Shown piece after piece: positions 10,591 to 23,380 of a stretch of 64,000 nt of DNA; the stretch's first letter is position 1; each line of letters opens with the position of its first letter. The notes under the pieces are model-generated. The model searched no databases. It was not told where the DNA came from and saw nothing but the letters and a program-made list of their open reading frames with translations. The position numbers and the translations under genes were made by a program. The stretch is taken from positions 2,852,001-2,916,000 of the forward strand of contig NW_025408673.1 of NCBI RefSeq assembly GCF_020360975.1, given 5' to 3'. This DNA is from Hirsutella rhossiliensis (taxonomy: Eukaryota; Ascomycota; Sordariomycetes; Hypocreales; Ophiocordycipitaceae).

Positions 10591-12690
10591 TTAAAGCCTT
10601 ACCTTATAACTTCTTATATATATATCTTTACGCGGAAGGAGAATATCTTACTTTAGTAGCTATTAGCGATAGAAGTACCGCGCCGCGGCGTTTAAGCGCT
10701 TAGATCCGCCTTCTTACCTATAACCCCTGCCTTATATTAGAGTCTCTTTTCCGCTACTATTATATCCTTTGCCCTACTATCTCTTACTTTTGCCTTCTCT
10801 CTTCTCCCCCCCTCTCTCCTCCCTCCCCCTTACTTTTCTTTTACCTCGTCGCTTATCTCTCTTCTAACTGCCCTAAGTTCTTTTAGTTGCCCTCCTCCCT
10901 TATAAACTTTATCGCCTCTATCTCGTCCCTAGTCTCTACTATAGTTGCGAACTAATACGTGCCTAGCCCTAGTAGTTAGTCTAACCTAGCCCTAGAGCCT
11001 ACTCTCTTCCGTCGACCTTATATAAGGACCTTTAACCTAAAAGAGGCTCTAGCTACGCTATAGTAATACCGTAAATATCTACTTAAGGTAAACTCTTATC
11101 TAGATCCGGAAACTAAAAAGCGCCGAGAGGGGATATAGGAGAATTAGGAAGAGTAGGTCGCGAGACTATATTGCAATTAATCGCTTCTTATCTTATCTAT
11201 ATATATAAAGCCGAATAGCTACTAACGCGTATTCTATTATATAGTTTTGCTCGATCTATTAAAATCGACCTAGAGAACGCTTAGTTTAACCTCTACCTTA
11301 GGTTAAGGGAGGCTATATCGTACTTTTAAGTATTTCTAAAGATATATATCTAGGACTTAGTTACTAAACGCCCTTATCTAGGACCCTACGAATATAAGTA
11401 TATATAGACTATTTAGAACGCTAGCTCGGCTAAAGTTATTTAGTATCTTCTTATTAATAAGGCCGAGTAGAAGGTTATAAGGCCTAAGTAGTAATCCGAC
11501 CTAAGTCGAGTATTATTCTAGTCCTTTAAATTCTCGTTATAAGCGATAGCGCGAGGCTATAGCCCGGCTTATAAGATCGGTCGAGTAAGTTATACTCTCG
11601 CTATTATATTCTTCGCCTATATTTACTTTTCGCTAACCCGCTAAGGGGGGGGGCGGGGGATTAGTAGATACTAACTCTCGCCGATAAGCTCGGTTTATCT
11701 AAGAAATAGAGCTTTAAAAAGTTAGAGATAATATCTTCTAATATTATTTCTCTCCTTAATACGCTCTAGAGAAAGGTAAAGGATATCCTTTACCGGCCTA
11801 AGACTAGGCTCGTATTTTACTATACGATAGTGCTTAAGGGCCTTAGGGGTTAGAGACCTAGCAGTCTATTAAAGATTAAGTATTAAGACGCCTCGATAGT
11901 ATAAATTAGGGACCCGATAGATCTCGCGAAGAGAGAATATAAGTAATAAATTAATTAAGTTCCTTATCCTTCGATTCTTCCTCCTCTTTAATAAAAAGTT
12001 ACTCCTTATAGTTTTATTACCTATAGCTGCCTTATAGTAGCGATATCGCTACCTAGGCCGCTTAGATAACGTTATTATCTAGAAGGTTCGATACTACCGC
12101 TTAATAATAATATTATTTATCCTTCTTAGTCGCCTTTACTAAAGTTAGCCTAACTAGGTAACCTTTAGACCTAGATCGTTAACCCGTTTTTACGATAATA
12201 GAACTAAGTAAGACTTAGCTACTAGTTTATATTACGATCTATTACGTTAAGCAGCGAAGGAACTAGATCGAGAGAGATTAGCGCTTAAGGTATCTATTAA
12301 TAGACTATTATTCTAGTACTTATAAGGTAGGGGTAGTATAAGAAAGGATAAAGATATATAATCTAGCTAGAAAGAAGCGGCTATAGGGCCCTATTTATAC
12401 CGTAGTTAAAGGGACCCTTAGGTAACTTATATAGGCGCTAAACTAGCCCTATATATAAGGTCTTTATAGGTCCCCGATATATAGCCTTATAATAATCCTT
12501 TAGGTAGCCCTCCCTTAATCCTTTAGGTAACCTACTAATAGCGGTGCTTATACTAGCCGATAGTATCGTACTACTCCTCTATCCTTCTTTCCCTTCCTAC
12601 TACTTATCTATCTACTATACTAATTACCGCTCGACCGTTAAATTAATAAGTTAGATATTACCGATTAAGAATACCTCTTCTACTTATTTT
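10591..12690. other. Unassigned interval with polypyrimidine tract
   Basis: From about 10,740 to 10,960 the plus strand is strongly pyrimidine-rich, with runs of C and T around 10,800-10,850. This could equally be Lys/Glu/Arg-rich coding sequence on the minus strand. From 11.0 to 11.6 kb a plus-strand frame with few stops gives leucine-rich, protein-like sequence that I cannot place. 12.3-12.7 kb contains short local direct repeats (CCTTTAGGTA-type at ~12,500-12,530) and probably the 5' region of the following LINE. Confidence 0.4.
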
Positions 12691-12699
12691 TTCTCTTAA

Positions 12700-14230
12700 T
12701 TATTAAACACTTAGGAGAAGTAAACGGAGGCGTAGAGGAGTACTTAGACGCTTAAGGGCTAACGTACTTCCTAAAATCGGGTTTAATACTTTTATCGGAA
12801 TCTATACCCTTAATTCGCCCTCGACGTAATAGCGCGTCGCGCTTAGAGCGCCGGAGGGGTAGACAAGGTGCCGATAGTAATCGACAGCGGTAAGAAAGGG
12901 TTAGCGTAGAGTATATACTACCCTAATACCGGCTAAGGAGCGTTTATAATAGCATCGCGTATTAATCCTAACCCTCCTATAGACCGAGACTAGCCTAAGG
13001 AATATATACGAGAAGCCTACCGATATATCGCTAGCCTAGTATACGGGGAGACCTTTTAAGGCGTCTAGGAGGCTATCTAAAAGCTTTTACGCGCCGATCG
13101 CAAAGCGTACGCGCTATATAGCTAAACTTTAGATAAACTTACTATAACGAAAATAGAACTCTCGGCGATAGTTAGGGAAGTAGTCGAAGTAGCTATAGGA
13201 GGCAAGACTATAAAGAAGACTTAGGCGGAGATCGTAGCCGGTGCGTAAACTACCCGCTAATACCTAGCCCCCGTAGAGAAACCGGTCCCTACTCGCTCGA
13301 TAGGGAATTAATAGTCCGCGGTAGCGGCATTACCTAAGATCTAAGATAACGTCGCCCTCCTAGAAATAGTTTAGGCTATTAATCGCGCTTTCGGCGCTAC
13401 TATTACGATCGCGGCCTAAGTACTTTAAAGTAGAGATATAGTTATTACCTTTAAGAAAGACGCTAAATAGTATCGTATAAAGATAGACTAGCTACGTAAC
13501 GCCTTTAGACCGTAAGCGACGCTCTCTTAAAGCGGCTATACGCTAATTATTAAAGGAGTTCCTATTAAGGCACTATAAGACCGAGATAACGAGACCGCGA
13601 TAAAGGCGATTATAGCGAAGAATAAGGTCGAAGTTATCCGCCTTAAAGCGCGTAGAGTAAAAGGCGCCGGAGCGATAAAGACGACCCTTATACTTATAGT
13701 AGACGGGGTAAATACGGCGAATAAGATTTACGATTAGGGACTACTTCTTTAGTCCGAACTTTTTAACTTAGAACCCTACGATAACTCGCTTAACCTAAAA
13801 TAGTACTTCCGCTACTACTAGATAGGTTACCTTGCCCGCTACTATAAAGCGAAGCCGACGTATAGACGGTGCGGCACTAACCTATACCTAGATAATAAGT
13901 GCCCGGCCGCCCTAGGCTAATCTCCCTATAAGTATCCCCTTTACGGCGGCGTATACCTAGCGTAGGACCGCCGCTATAATAAGACTAAAGAGTATTAGGA
14001 TAGAGCGCGTAAGGCCTATACCTTTAGAGCGAGGCGGTTTAAAAGCCGCGGCCGCGTTCTAACGCCGCGCCCTCGGCTACCCGAGCTCGATAAACTAGCT
14101 AATAACTCGCTACTACCGCCCTACCCTAAACGACCTCGACTAGCCTTAGCCGCCCCTCGACTAAGACTATATGCGTATAGGGCTAATCGGTACTCTCGGC
14201 TTCTATAGTTAGCTAGCGGGCCGCTAATAT
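12700..14230 (+). pseudogene. LINE copy 1 ORF1 (gag-like, CCHC knuckles)
   Basis: Nucleic-acid-binding ORF1 of the LINE. Zinc knuckles lie at about 13,795-13,965. They read YWIGYLARYYKAKPTYRRCG and CGTNLYLDNKCPAALG, where the Tyr residues at Cys/His positions are the expected result of TGC/CAC change. An Arg/Lys-rich tail (RARKAYTFRARRFKSRG) follows at ~14,005-14,055. The upstream two-thirds is Ala- and charge-rich and typical of LINE gag proteins. The start codon is lost. Confidence 0.72.
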
Positions 14231-14239
14231 AATAAGAGT

Positions 14240-17200
14240 ATCTTAAGAGAGAGTCGCCGATATTCTTATAGATAATACTAAATATTAATTATAGTAATAT
14301 ATTAAAATACGAACTAATAACCTACTCTTACTAAGCTTACGCTCTAAGCCCTATACGCCGCCGACGTTATTATAATCTAAGAGCCGGCTAAGAACGCTAA
14401 GACTAGCTATCTAATATACCTAAGTAAGAGTAGCTACTATCTTATCTTTACTACCGGCCGCGCGGCGCTTTATATCTATAAAGGGGGCATAATATCGGGT
14501 CGTAGACTAGCGACGGAGGCGTCGACTAGTATAGCGTTACCTTTACTAAGCCTAATACTATAATCTTCTCTATCTATTCCCCGATCTATATTAAGGAGCC
14601 TAAATAGAGCCTGCTTTCCGCTCTTATATCGAGTACGCCGTGCTATAAAGCCGCCTTTATCGGAGACTTTAATATTTACTACCTACTCTAAGATATCTAT
14701 AACTAAACGTCGGATAACTACGATAATATACTAAAGCTAGCGAGCTAATAGAATCTTACGCTCGCTACGCTTAAAAGTAAAATCACTTATCTTAGTAGGC
14801 CGGGTAAGCGTAATAGCACGATAGACCTCGCCTAGGTCTCGCGGGACCTCTTAGCGACGTACCTCGGTAAAGTAGATATTATAGGTTTAGAATATATCCC
14901 GTAACTCTTATAACTTAACGTTAGACCGCCTCTACCTTACTTATAGCTCCGAGGACTTTTAATAAACTAGCGCCTACTTAAACCTAAACGTGCCTATATA
15001 GAGGCGACGACGCGTTTTAGGCCCTCGATCGCCCCTTCTATACCGTAATCCCTTAAAGAAATTAACGATTATACCGACTAGCTAGTTAACTAACTAATAG
15101 AAATCGCCTATCGCGCTACGCCTAAGGTCCGCGGTCGAGCTAATAGAGGTAGGGAAGAGTAGTAGACCCGCGATATTAATAACGCTACCTAGGCGGCTAA
15201 GTAGGCCGAGAGGCTCTACTTAAGAACTAGGAACCTAGCCTACTAAGAAGCGCGACGCGACGCTATAGCGGCGTAGAGTCGAGCTATATATAAGGCGTAT
15301 AGGAGTATATAAAGGAGATATCTCTACGACGCCTTAAAGATAAAAGGCATCTAGGCCTTAGAGCGATAGGCTAGACTTAGAAGCACCTAACTACCTATAC
15401 TATTACGCCTCCCTAACCTCTTATAAGTAGAAGGCGACCTAACCTTAGTTCGTACGCGCGCCGATAAAACTAGAGTATTAGCCGAAAGATTCTTCCTAAT
15501 ACCCTTAGCCGCTTATCTCGACGCTACTAAGGGCCCCGCCCGCGAGCCGGTTACGATTAGTAACTACTTCTCCCTTATAGAGGTTAAGTAGGTTATTAAA
15601 CGGACGGCACTATAAAAGGCGGCGGGGAAAGATAGTCTGCCCTTAGGGTTAATAAAGCCTATAGTAAACTAGTTACTATCTCTATCCTTATATTACTAAA
15701 CTCTAGCTACGCTCTTAGGTATTTCCTAGAGCGCTTTTACCGCGTAGATATAGTAGTTATCCCTAAACCTAATAAGACCTAGGCTTAACTTAACCTAGTA
15801 GGTAGCTAGCGCCTAATCTCTCTCCTTAGCACGGTAGGTAAGATAATAGAGGCGACGATCGTATAGCGGCTCGCTAATATTATAAAGATATATCTACTAC
15901 TCCTTAAGGGATAGATAGGCAATCGGCCTAGACGCTCTATAAAAGTAGTAGTCTATATTATTATAGAACTAGCGCGTATAGTATAGGATTAAGGCGGTAT
16001 CGCGTCCTTTCTTTAACTCGATCTTAAGGGTGCTTTTAATAGGGTAGACTATACCTACCTCCTCTAGGCTTTAAAAGGGAGAGGTATCCCGGAATAGCTC
16101 CTAGCTTAGATCCGGAGTTTCGTAAGTAATAAAATAGCTCGCCTACTCTTCGACGGCGATACGTCGAACCCCCTTAGTATATATATAGGCGTTCCCTAAG
16201 GATCCTAGCTTTCCCCGATCCTCTTCCTTTTCTATATCGCCCCCCTTTACGACGCTCTTAAAGTAACGGCGGGAATAATACTAGTTAGCTTTATAGACGA
16301 CTTAAATATTCTTACCTTTAGTAGAACTATAAACGAAACCGCTAAAAAGCTCGAAGGAGCATAGTCTATATACGAAGGCTAGGCGCGCGCTATAGGGGCA
16401 GCGTTTAAACTAGCGAAAAGCGAATTACTATACTTTATACGCGCCTACGCCCCGCCTAAAACGTATATTCGCCTTAGCAATACTACGATAGCGCTATTAA
16501 AGTCCTCCCGCTTCCTTAGAGTTTAGCTTTACTATAAGCTCTAATAGGGCCTTTACCTTAAGTAAATCTAGACTAAGTTTTAGCGCTAATAGGTAGTACT
16601 TACCGCGCTCGCTATATCTACGTAGGGATATTAACTCTCGCGCGTATAGGAGATCTATACTAAGGTTATCCGTAGCGCTATTATCTATAAAGGCCTAGCC
16701 TTCTATACGCCTATACTACCGAACGGATAGCTAAGGGGAGTAGCTCGTGCGCTCTATAGCCTATAAACGACGTGCCTTCGAACTATCGCCGGCGCGTATA
16801 AAGCTATACTAACCCGTACCCTAGAAATAGAGACCGAAGTCCCGCCGCTTAACCTCTACCTTAACGAATAACTAGCGAGATTTTAGAGTCGACTTAAGAC
16901 CTTAGGGATAGCGGCGCGGCTACGTCTAGCCTATATAAAAGTTAGTAGCGTGCTTTAAAAACGTAAGGGTCTATAGCGTAAACCTAGAAATAGCGGCGAG
17001 GAGTAGCGATAGCGCTAGTATATAGGCTTAACGGAGCCTCGTAAAGCTCTATAGCGTAAATAAATAAGAAGGTAGGAAAGAGAGCTATAAGACGCGAAGC
17101 TACGCTATCCTTATCGTGCCCTCTAACTATTAAATATAGAACCGCTCCCTCCGAAGCCCTAAAGAAGGCTAAAGGCCTACGCCGACCTCTATAAGTACGA

Positions 17201-17560
17201 GAGCTCTACGCTTATCTAGCTCCGTATAGGGAAGATAGGTCTTAATAGCTTTCTCTATTATAAGAACGTTCTTAGCGCGACGACCCCCCTCTACTAGTGC
17301 GGTAGTAGGGAGGAAATAGTATTTTACGTCTTCCTCCGCTACCCCCTATAAGCTAATAACTATAGGCTCCTCCTAGCCGCCCTCTATACTAACGCCGACC
17401 TCCGCGCGCTTCTTATATAACCTAATATAGCCCTATACCTCGTCTAATAGTTTCTTAACTTTCGGCTAATACCCTACTATAAGGTAGTAGTAGATCTCGT
17501 AAGAAGCTAGACCGCTAGCGCCGCGATAATAATACGATTATAAGTAGATAGAGGGTAGAA
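14240..17560 (+). pseudogene. LINE copy 1 ORF2 (endonuclease + reverse transcriptase)
   Basis: The apurinic-type endonuclease is shown by GDFNIYY (GDFNxHH) at 14,662-14,680 and STIDLAWVS at ~14,813-14,840. The reverse transcriptase is shown by GAFNRVDY (~16,031-16,055), GVPQGS-LSPILF (~16,190-16,230) and the catalytic FIDDLNIL (~16,289-16,312), followed by an AIGAAFKLAKSELLYF stretch where the family has W...GA.F...K. Near 17,290-17,350 a C-x-CG...VFYVFLRYP segment matches the terminal CxCGxxxTxxHxxxxCP motif. Domain order and length fit the Tad/I group. Stops are frequent but confined to Gln and Trp codons. Confidence 0.82.
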
Positions 17561-18042
17561 AGAGAGAATAAGGTAGTAGTAAATATCTTTACTCTTATCG
17601 GCTCCTAATTCTAAATAGCCGCGAAGGGCCTATATATACTACTAGGCCTTAACCCCTATAATAGTATTAATCGCCGCCCTTAGTACGGCTTATACTCGGG
17701 AGCCTAGCGGGCTATAGACGACCGACCGAACACTAGTAAGAAATTCCTAAGAAAGGAGGTATAAGCGGGATAGAGTTCTCTATCGCGCTACGCGCGCGTT
17801 AACGGCTATTTAGGTATAACGCGCTTATAGGACCTAACGCCCCGGCTTAGTTTAGGACGGAGGTCCCCTACCTATACTAGGCTAGCGGCTGCGACCTAAT
17901 ATACTTAATATCGCGACGATAGCGGCCCGCGGGCTAAGGTAGATAAGAAGGTTATATATAAGTTTTCCTCCTAGGCTACTAGGTTTTTCCTATATAGGTA
18001 ACGAGTAGAGGCTCTAGAACTTATAGGCTAGCTAGTATAATA

Positions 18043-18064
18043 AACTACTACTACTACTACTACT
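18043..18064 (+). repeat. (ACT)n simple-repeat tail of LINE copy 1
   Basis: About seven tandem ACT units. They lie directly 3' of the LINE body and before unrelated sequence, as expected for the tail left by target-primed reverse transcription. Confidence 0.75.
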
Positions 18065-18259
18065 TATCTATCGCTATTCGAAAGCCTTTTCTACGATCTA
18101 ATAAATAATATATCTTTTAGATAATAGTTTACGAGTTCCTATACTAATCGTCCTTTATAAACTTATTTGCCTCGTCTCCCTTTTTACTATTTAGGCGATA
18201 GCTAATAACGCTTTCGAAGCCGAATTTAATTCTTATAACTAGGTATTACGTCCCCTACC

Positions 18260-20950
18260 TAGACATTATAATAATAAATAAATATATATTTTTAGCATAT
18301 TATTATATATTATTAGGAGTATAGCTATATTAATATATATTATTAAGCTTATTAATAATTATTAATATAATATTAAATACTTATCTCCGTCTCCGTTAAC
18401 GCCGCCTATATCTATAATCTTATTATTAACCGCAACGTATAGTTTGCGAATTAAATCGTTCCTTACCTAATTACCTAAGCATTATAGCTTTTTAGTCCTA
18501 TCCGCGGAAAGTCGAGCTCGATCCTAAGAAAGTATCCGCCTTATATAAGAGAACACCCGCTCTAGCTCGTCTAATATCGCTAGGACGCTAAGTATATTAA
18601 GGGCTATCTAATATAAGCGTAGATACTTAGCTCTTTACTCCTTACGATACTACTATTTAAGCGGATTAGTAGTTAGTATATATCTCGGAGGAGCATTAAT
18701 AAATTTCTTAAACTCGTCTTTATCGCTAGGTTTATCTAGGATACTTATTAACTGCCTTATGCGCTCGTAAGAAGCGACCTCTCGTGCTTTATAACTAGGT
18801 CGCACGGTTCTCTCCGACGAAATCGGTCTATCCTTATACTTCGCCTATTGCCGCTACGCTATAGCAATAGCTATCTGCCGCTACTCTAGTGCCTAATAAC
18901 GGTTAAGATACCTCCGCCGTTTTTCTAGATAGAGCAGAAGTGCCGTAGTATATATAGGGTTTTTATCGGTTTCTTCGTAATACTTTAAAAGAACCTACCA
19001 GCCTATATAAACCGAGCTTACTATATAGGCGTTTTCGGTATACTTAACCTATATCGAAGTTAGGCTTCTCTTCTTTAGCCCGAAGGCAATACTTATAGAG
19101 TCTACGACTAACCTTTACGTCTTCGAATTATACGAAGAGTATATCTATATTCTCTAGCACCTAATCGATTAAAGCCTAGGCTATTTACTACTCTATAGTA
19201 GCCTAGTAAAACGGCTATAAGAACTTATATATTATCTTTAATACTTACTAGTTATTATAAGTTAGGATATCGTCCTTAAGCTCTTAATAATACTAATTAA
19301 CGAAGACTAATAATAGGCCTTCTTAGCTAATAGCGGTATTAAGTAGCTTAAACTATAAGTTCTAGCGCGTAATATTATTAATACTAAGGGCTTTCCCTAT
19401 AATATATCCTATATATCGTTATAAACTATAGAGTTACGAATAAATATAGCAATATTATAAAGTTTTCCTATTAAACCGATACTCCGCTAACCGGTAATAT
19501 TATTTCTTTTCCTACGCTAGGCGTAAGTCCTTAGCGTAGATTCTAAATAGAGGTAGTTATATAAGGCGTCTATAATAGTAGTTTAATTTAGTTTATCGTC
19601 CGCCTATTTAACGGCGGCCTAAAGTGCACTTTCGCTAGTCGTAAAGAGAAAAGCTTATAGGGAAAGGTTAATAATATAGCTAGCGCACTACGTTCGAGAG
19701 GATATTAGATTAAAGGTTAGCCTATACTCTTACGATAAATCGGTAGAAAGTTAACGGAGGTAAGTGTTATTTTTAGTATTATTGTCCCCGGTAAAATAGC
19801 CGAGTTTTTATATTATACCATATCTCCGGATAATCTTTAGTAGGTGCGGCGTTATCGCTACGCCCGCGTGCGACCGTCGTAGGTTTAGCAATCCTAGCAA
19901 TGCCTTACGAGGCTTATATGCCTCGTCGACCTATTACGTATAAATAGCGATATATGCCTTACGTTAAGGAGAAGACTATATATCTATTGCGATATATATA
20001 AGACTCCGAGCGCCTTTAAGCCACCGATAGACGGATTATTAATGCGTGTCGTAGGCCCTATCTAGATCTAAAGCGACCGTGTTACTAGAGTCGACGAGGA
20101 ACTCCTCGACTACGGGGTTAATCGCGGTTAAAAGTGCCTAATACTCTAGCTACGTCGCGCAGCTTAGTGGTAGATGCCTATTCGCGGAAAGTAGTATCTA
20201 TGCCTCTCGGAAAGCATCGATATTAATCACGCTCCGTAAAATATTAACCTCGCTCTCTTAAGTTAGCCTTAGCTGCTTTTCGCTTATTCTCGCGAAGGCA
20301 TTCTCGATAGCTACTTAACGCTTATATCGAGTATTCGTATCTTCTTTAACTTATACGTAATAAACCTTTTCGAGATAATAGTAGGCGTTGCTAGAAATAT
20401 AAGTTAACTATAATAGATTGCGACAACGTTTATAGTAGTAGAGTAAATTGCTACCTACCGTACGTAGCTTATCGCCTTAAGCCTATCGAAAGTAATACTA
20501 AGTCGACGTCGCTCTTAACTTCCTCCTCTTAACTGCTGCCGGAGGGGAATGCTCCGATTCTAAAGGTATACTAGTAGATTGCGAGATACTATCGGAAGGC
20601 AAAATTAATAACGAAGGGTTCGATACGATATTAACTTCCGGTATATAGGATACGTAGTCTTCTATTGCTAAAGCTAAGATATCAAGGGGGCGTGTACTTC
20701 GATTACTAAAATAAAGGGCATAGAGAATCTTAAACGAAAGAATGCTCCTATTCTATACCGAGCCCCTTTCCTTAGCGCTATAGCTAACGTATAGAAAAAG
20801 TAAGTACGCCTAAAATAAGCATTTAAGTTAAAATAGGGGCATATTAGCAATATATCTTAATAGGGGACTTCTATATTATTATTAATATTAATAAGCTTAA
20901 TAATAAATATGCCTATACTTATTAATATATATTAATTATTATAATATCTA
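18260..20950 (-). mobile_element. Complete hAT DNA transposon
   Basis: The element is bounded by perfect 8-bp direct repeats CCCCTACC (18,252-18,259 and 20,951-20,958), the target-site duplication length of hAT elements. Its ends are inverted repeats: TAGACATTATAATAATAAAT at the left and, read inward from the right, TAGATATTATAATAATTAAT. The subterminal regions are very AT-rich. Total length is 2,691 bp with one transposase gene on the minus strand. It interrupts DUF3435 remnant 2, and removing it restores that gene's continuity. Both host gene and insert are RIP-mutated, so RIP continued or occurred after insertion. Confidence 0.88.
18380..20820 (-). pseudogene. hAT transposase remnant
   Basis: The minus-strand frame gives hAT transposase blocks in order. 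An N-terminal basic region is followed by a segment of the type ESEVNILRSVINIDAFREA (~20,230-20,280). Next comes a stretch read as VVEEFLVDSSNTVALDLD (~20,075-20,135), then the SSP/AIYT block (~19,920-20,010). GYFTGDNNTKN (~19,765-19,803) matches the conserved DNAxxND of the RNase H-like core. The C-terminal dimerisation (hATC) domain lies near 18,480-18,620 with the form DILSIP.S...ERVFS. The product would be about 800 residues, normal for fungal hAT (Restless/Tolkien-like). The frame is full of Gln/Trp-derived stops. The start codon is not preserved. Confidence 0.8.
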
Positions 20951-23380
20951 CCCCTACCTCTAGAGAAGGGCGTTAACTTCGTGCTACTAAAATAGAAAAC
21001 TAAGATACTAGATAAAGAGATTGTTTTAATATCGTATAGCACGTTCCTAGAGACGTAGAACTATATATACTTTATAGTAGGTTCGCGTAAGAGGAAAAGG
21101 CTATACTCCCTAAGAGTCGGTGCTAGCGGCCGGTTAAAAGGTAAGGGCGATTCGCGAGTATTAAAGCGTCTCGAGCATTACTAATCTATATAGATCTAGG
21201 GAGTTTAATACCGGCGCTACGTAACTTTATTCTCTTTAACTTAACGGATGTTTTTAAACGGAGCTACTAGCCGGTTTAGGTTTAAGAAAAATTAGCGGAA
21301 ATAGCGTTTAAGGAGCTCGCTAAATAAGACGACGCTTTATAGTCTATAATATCGAACGCCTTCCTATAATACGATCCCTATACTCTTATCTACCTTATAT
21401 AGTAGGAGCTCGACTAATTTAAGGAATGACGAGATATTATAGGCCTACGGGAGCAATTAAAAGTCATAATATTAGAATAAGGCTTAAGGTATCGCGAGGT
21501 CGCTAAGATTACTAGACGTATATAGTATATTTATAACTGCTTAGAGGAGCTTATATTATAAGAGAAACGGCGCTTTTACTTTCGTAGAGGTAGATAGATT
21601 ATAGGTTCTTAGGCAGACGACCGACTATCTATATAATCCCTCCGCGACTAACCTAAGGCGGAAAAATAATAGCCTTAGTAGTATCGTTGCCGCGAATATC
21701 TCTCTACTATTTACGGATAAGCATCCTCGCGATAGTCTTCCCGACCGGTTAGTAGCCTACCTTTAGGGCTGGTCCTAGTAGGCTATCGATAATAATAAGG
21801 ACGACGATAATCGGGGAATAAGTAGTTATACGAGCGCCGCTACTAATTATAAGGCAGAAAGACCACGATACCTCTTTAGCTATAGGACGTACTACGATAA
21901 TAGCGTACTTACTAGGTATATTCGGCCGACTTATATAGATAACTTTAATCTCCTATTTATATACCTAGAGTACTAGCGACTAGGATAGGACGAGTATATT
22001 ATTCTAGCTAGCCTATCCGCCTAAAGTAGCTATATCCTATAAAAGTATAGTAGAGTATATACCCTTAATCTTCGGCCTAGGATAATAATGCTTATATACT
22101 ATATCTTATACGAGAAATACTTTATAAGAGCGGGGTTTATAAAGTACTTTAATACGAGACACCCTAAGTTAACGTCTTAGTAGCTCCGTTAATGCCTTAT
22201 ATATTAGTAGGGCTAATTTAAGCAACCGTTAATTATTAATCGATCTAGCTAGATAGTATACGTAAGGGAGCTTTATATAGGAGGGGAAGTTCTTAGGGCC
22301 GTGCTAGTAAAGAATAAAGGGGAGATTATAAGTCGTAGATTAGTCGAAGCAAAGAGGGGACGAAATAAAGGAGATATACTACCCGATAATAATATAAGTA
22401 ACGGGACTAGTAGCGGCGAGGGTAGCGGTAGACTTAGTAGGAATAAGATTAAGATTAAGAGGAGTCTCGACGACTCCGCGGCTTACTATATAGCTAGCCC
22501 TTAAAAGCGAAGGAAGGAGCGCTTAAGTAGGAAGATTATCTAGGCGATAAAGGATACCGAGTATAATAATTAGGACTAGAAGGAGGAGGCGATACCTAAT
22601 TCCTATACTAGTAAGGAATTTTAGGTTAATAGTAGGGAGTAATAGTAGACGATAACGGCATAAGTAAATAGCCGCCTCTTAGACGACTATACCTATAACG
22701 TAAAGCCCCGATAGGATATATATAAAATAGACGGCCCCCTTCCTAGGAGTCCGGGCTAAATTCTACTCCTTATATCTTACTCCTCGTCTCTTTTCTTATA
22801 CCTACCTTCTTTAGATTATTCTAGCTAAGTAACGCTAAAGTGCCTATGCCTATCTAGACCCTTAATAATACTACCTTTATGCCTACTACTCCCGTCGATA
22901 TTTCGATAATTAATCTTTCTTTAGGCTCGCTAGCTATAGATCGTTATAACTTAGATTCTACTATCGACTTTACTACCTCGGCTTAGGACTATAGATATAT
23001 TACGGCTAGGTATATATAAGCCTTAACGGCTATAAAGATATATTAGTACTATAAACGAAGACTTAAAGCTAAGGAGTAAGAAAGAAAGACTAGACTATAT
23101 AACCGAGCTAGCCTTTATATATATATATACGAGGTTACCTTAGCAGCGCTTAGGTAAGCATAAGGTCGTATATAGGCATATAATGCTACTTAGGCATGCG
23201 ATACTAGTAAGGTTCTGCGCTAGTATCTCTACGCTAGCGCGTAGGGTCGTAATAGGATATACTTATAACTCTAGCCCTTTTAGAGACGACGGCGTAATAA
23301 ATAATAACGACGTATAGGATTATACTAAGACTAATATTAACTTTACTCTACCTACTAAAGATATCGATCTCTTTAGTAGC

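Larger units (their letters stand above)
12691..18064 (+). mobile_element. Tad1-like LINE retrotransposon, copy 1
   Basis: A non-LTR retrotransposon with the full order gag-like ORF1, endonuclease, reverse transcriptase and C-terminal zinc motif, ending in a simple-sequence tail (ACT)n at 18,043-18,064. The start is uncertain; I place it just before the first readable ORF1 sequence. It is mutated by RIP along its whole length. On its right side it abuts DUF3435 remnant 2, whose N-terminal half is missing, so the LINE may have inserted into that gene. Confidence 0.8.
18067..22640 (+). pseudogene. DUF3435 (FluG-domain) recombinase remnant 2, split by a hAT
   Basis: The C-terminal half of a second DUF3435 protein, in two pieces: 18,067-18,259 and 20,951-22,640, with a hAT element between them. 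The first piece carries AIANNAFEAEFNS (~18,195-18,235), the conserved ADNAFEAE-type block. The second continues with an FKRSY-PVQVQEKLAEIA stretch (~21,255-21,310), an R-IQYIYN...EKRRFYFRRGR region (~21,510-21,595), and a tail with a C2H2-like segment (~21,865-21,960) and an SLSA-SSYI block resembling the family's SAWSNH motif. The last ~65 codons (22,301-22,504) still lack stops; they are Lys/Arg/Gly/Ser-rich and in the gene's frame. The N-terminal catalytic half is absent because LINE copy 1 occupies its place. Confidence 0.68.

Noticed and set aside
18260..18400. AT-rich DNA as a centromere, replication origin or mitochondrial insert
   Set aside because: Explained as the subterminal region of the hAT element, bounded by its target duplication.
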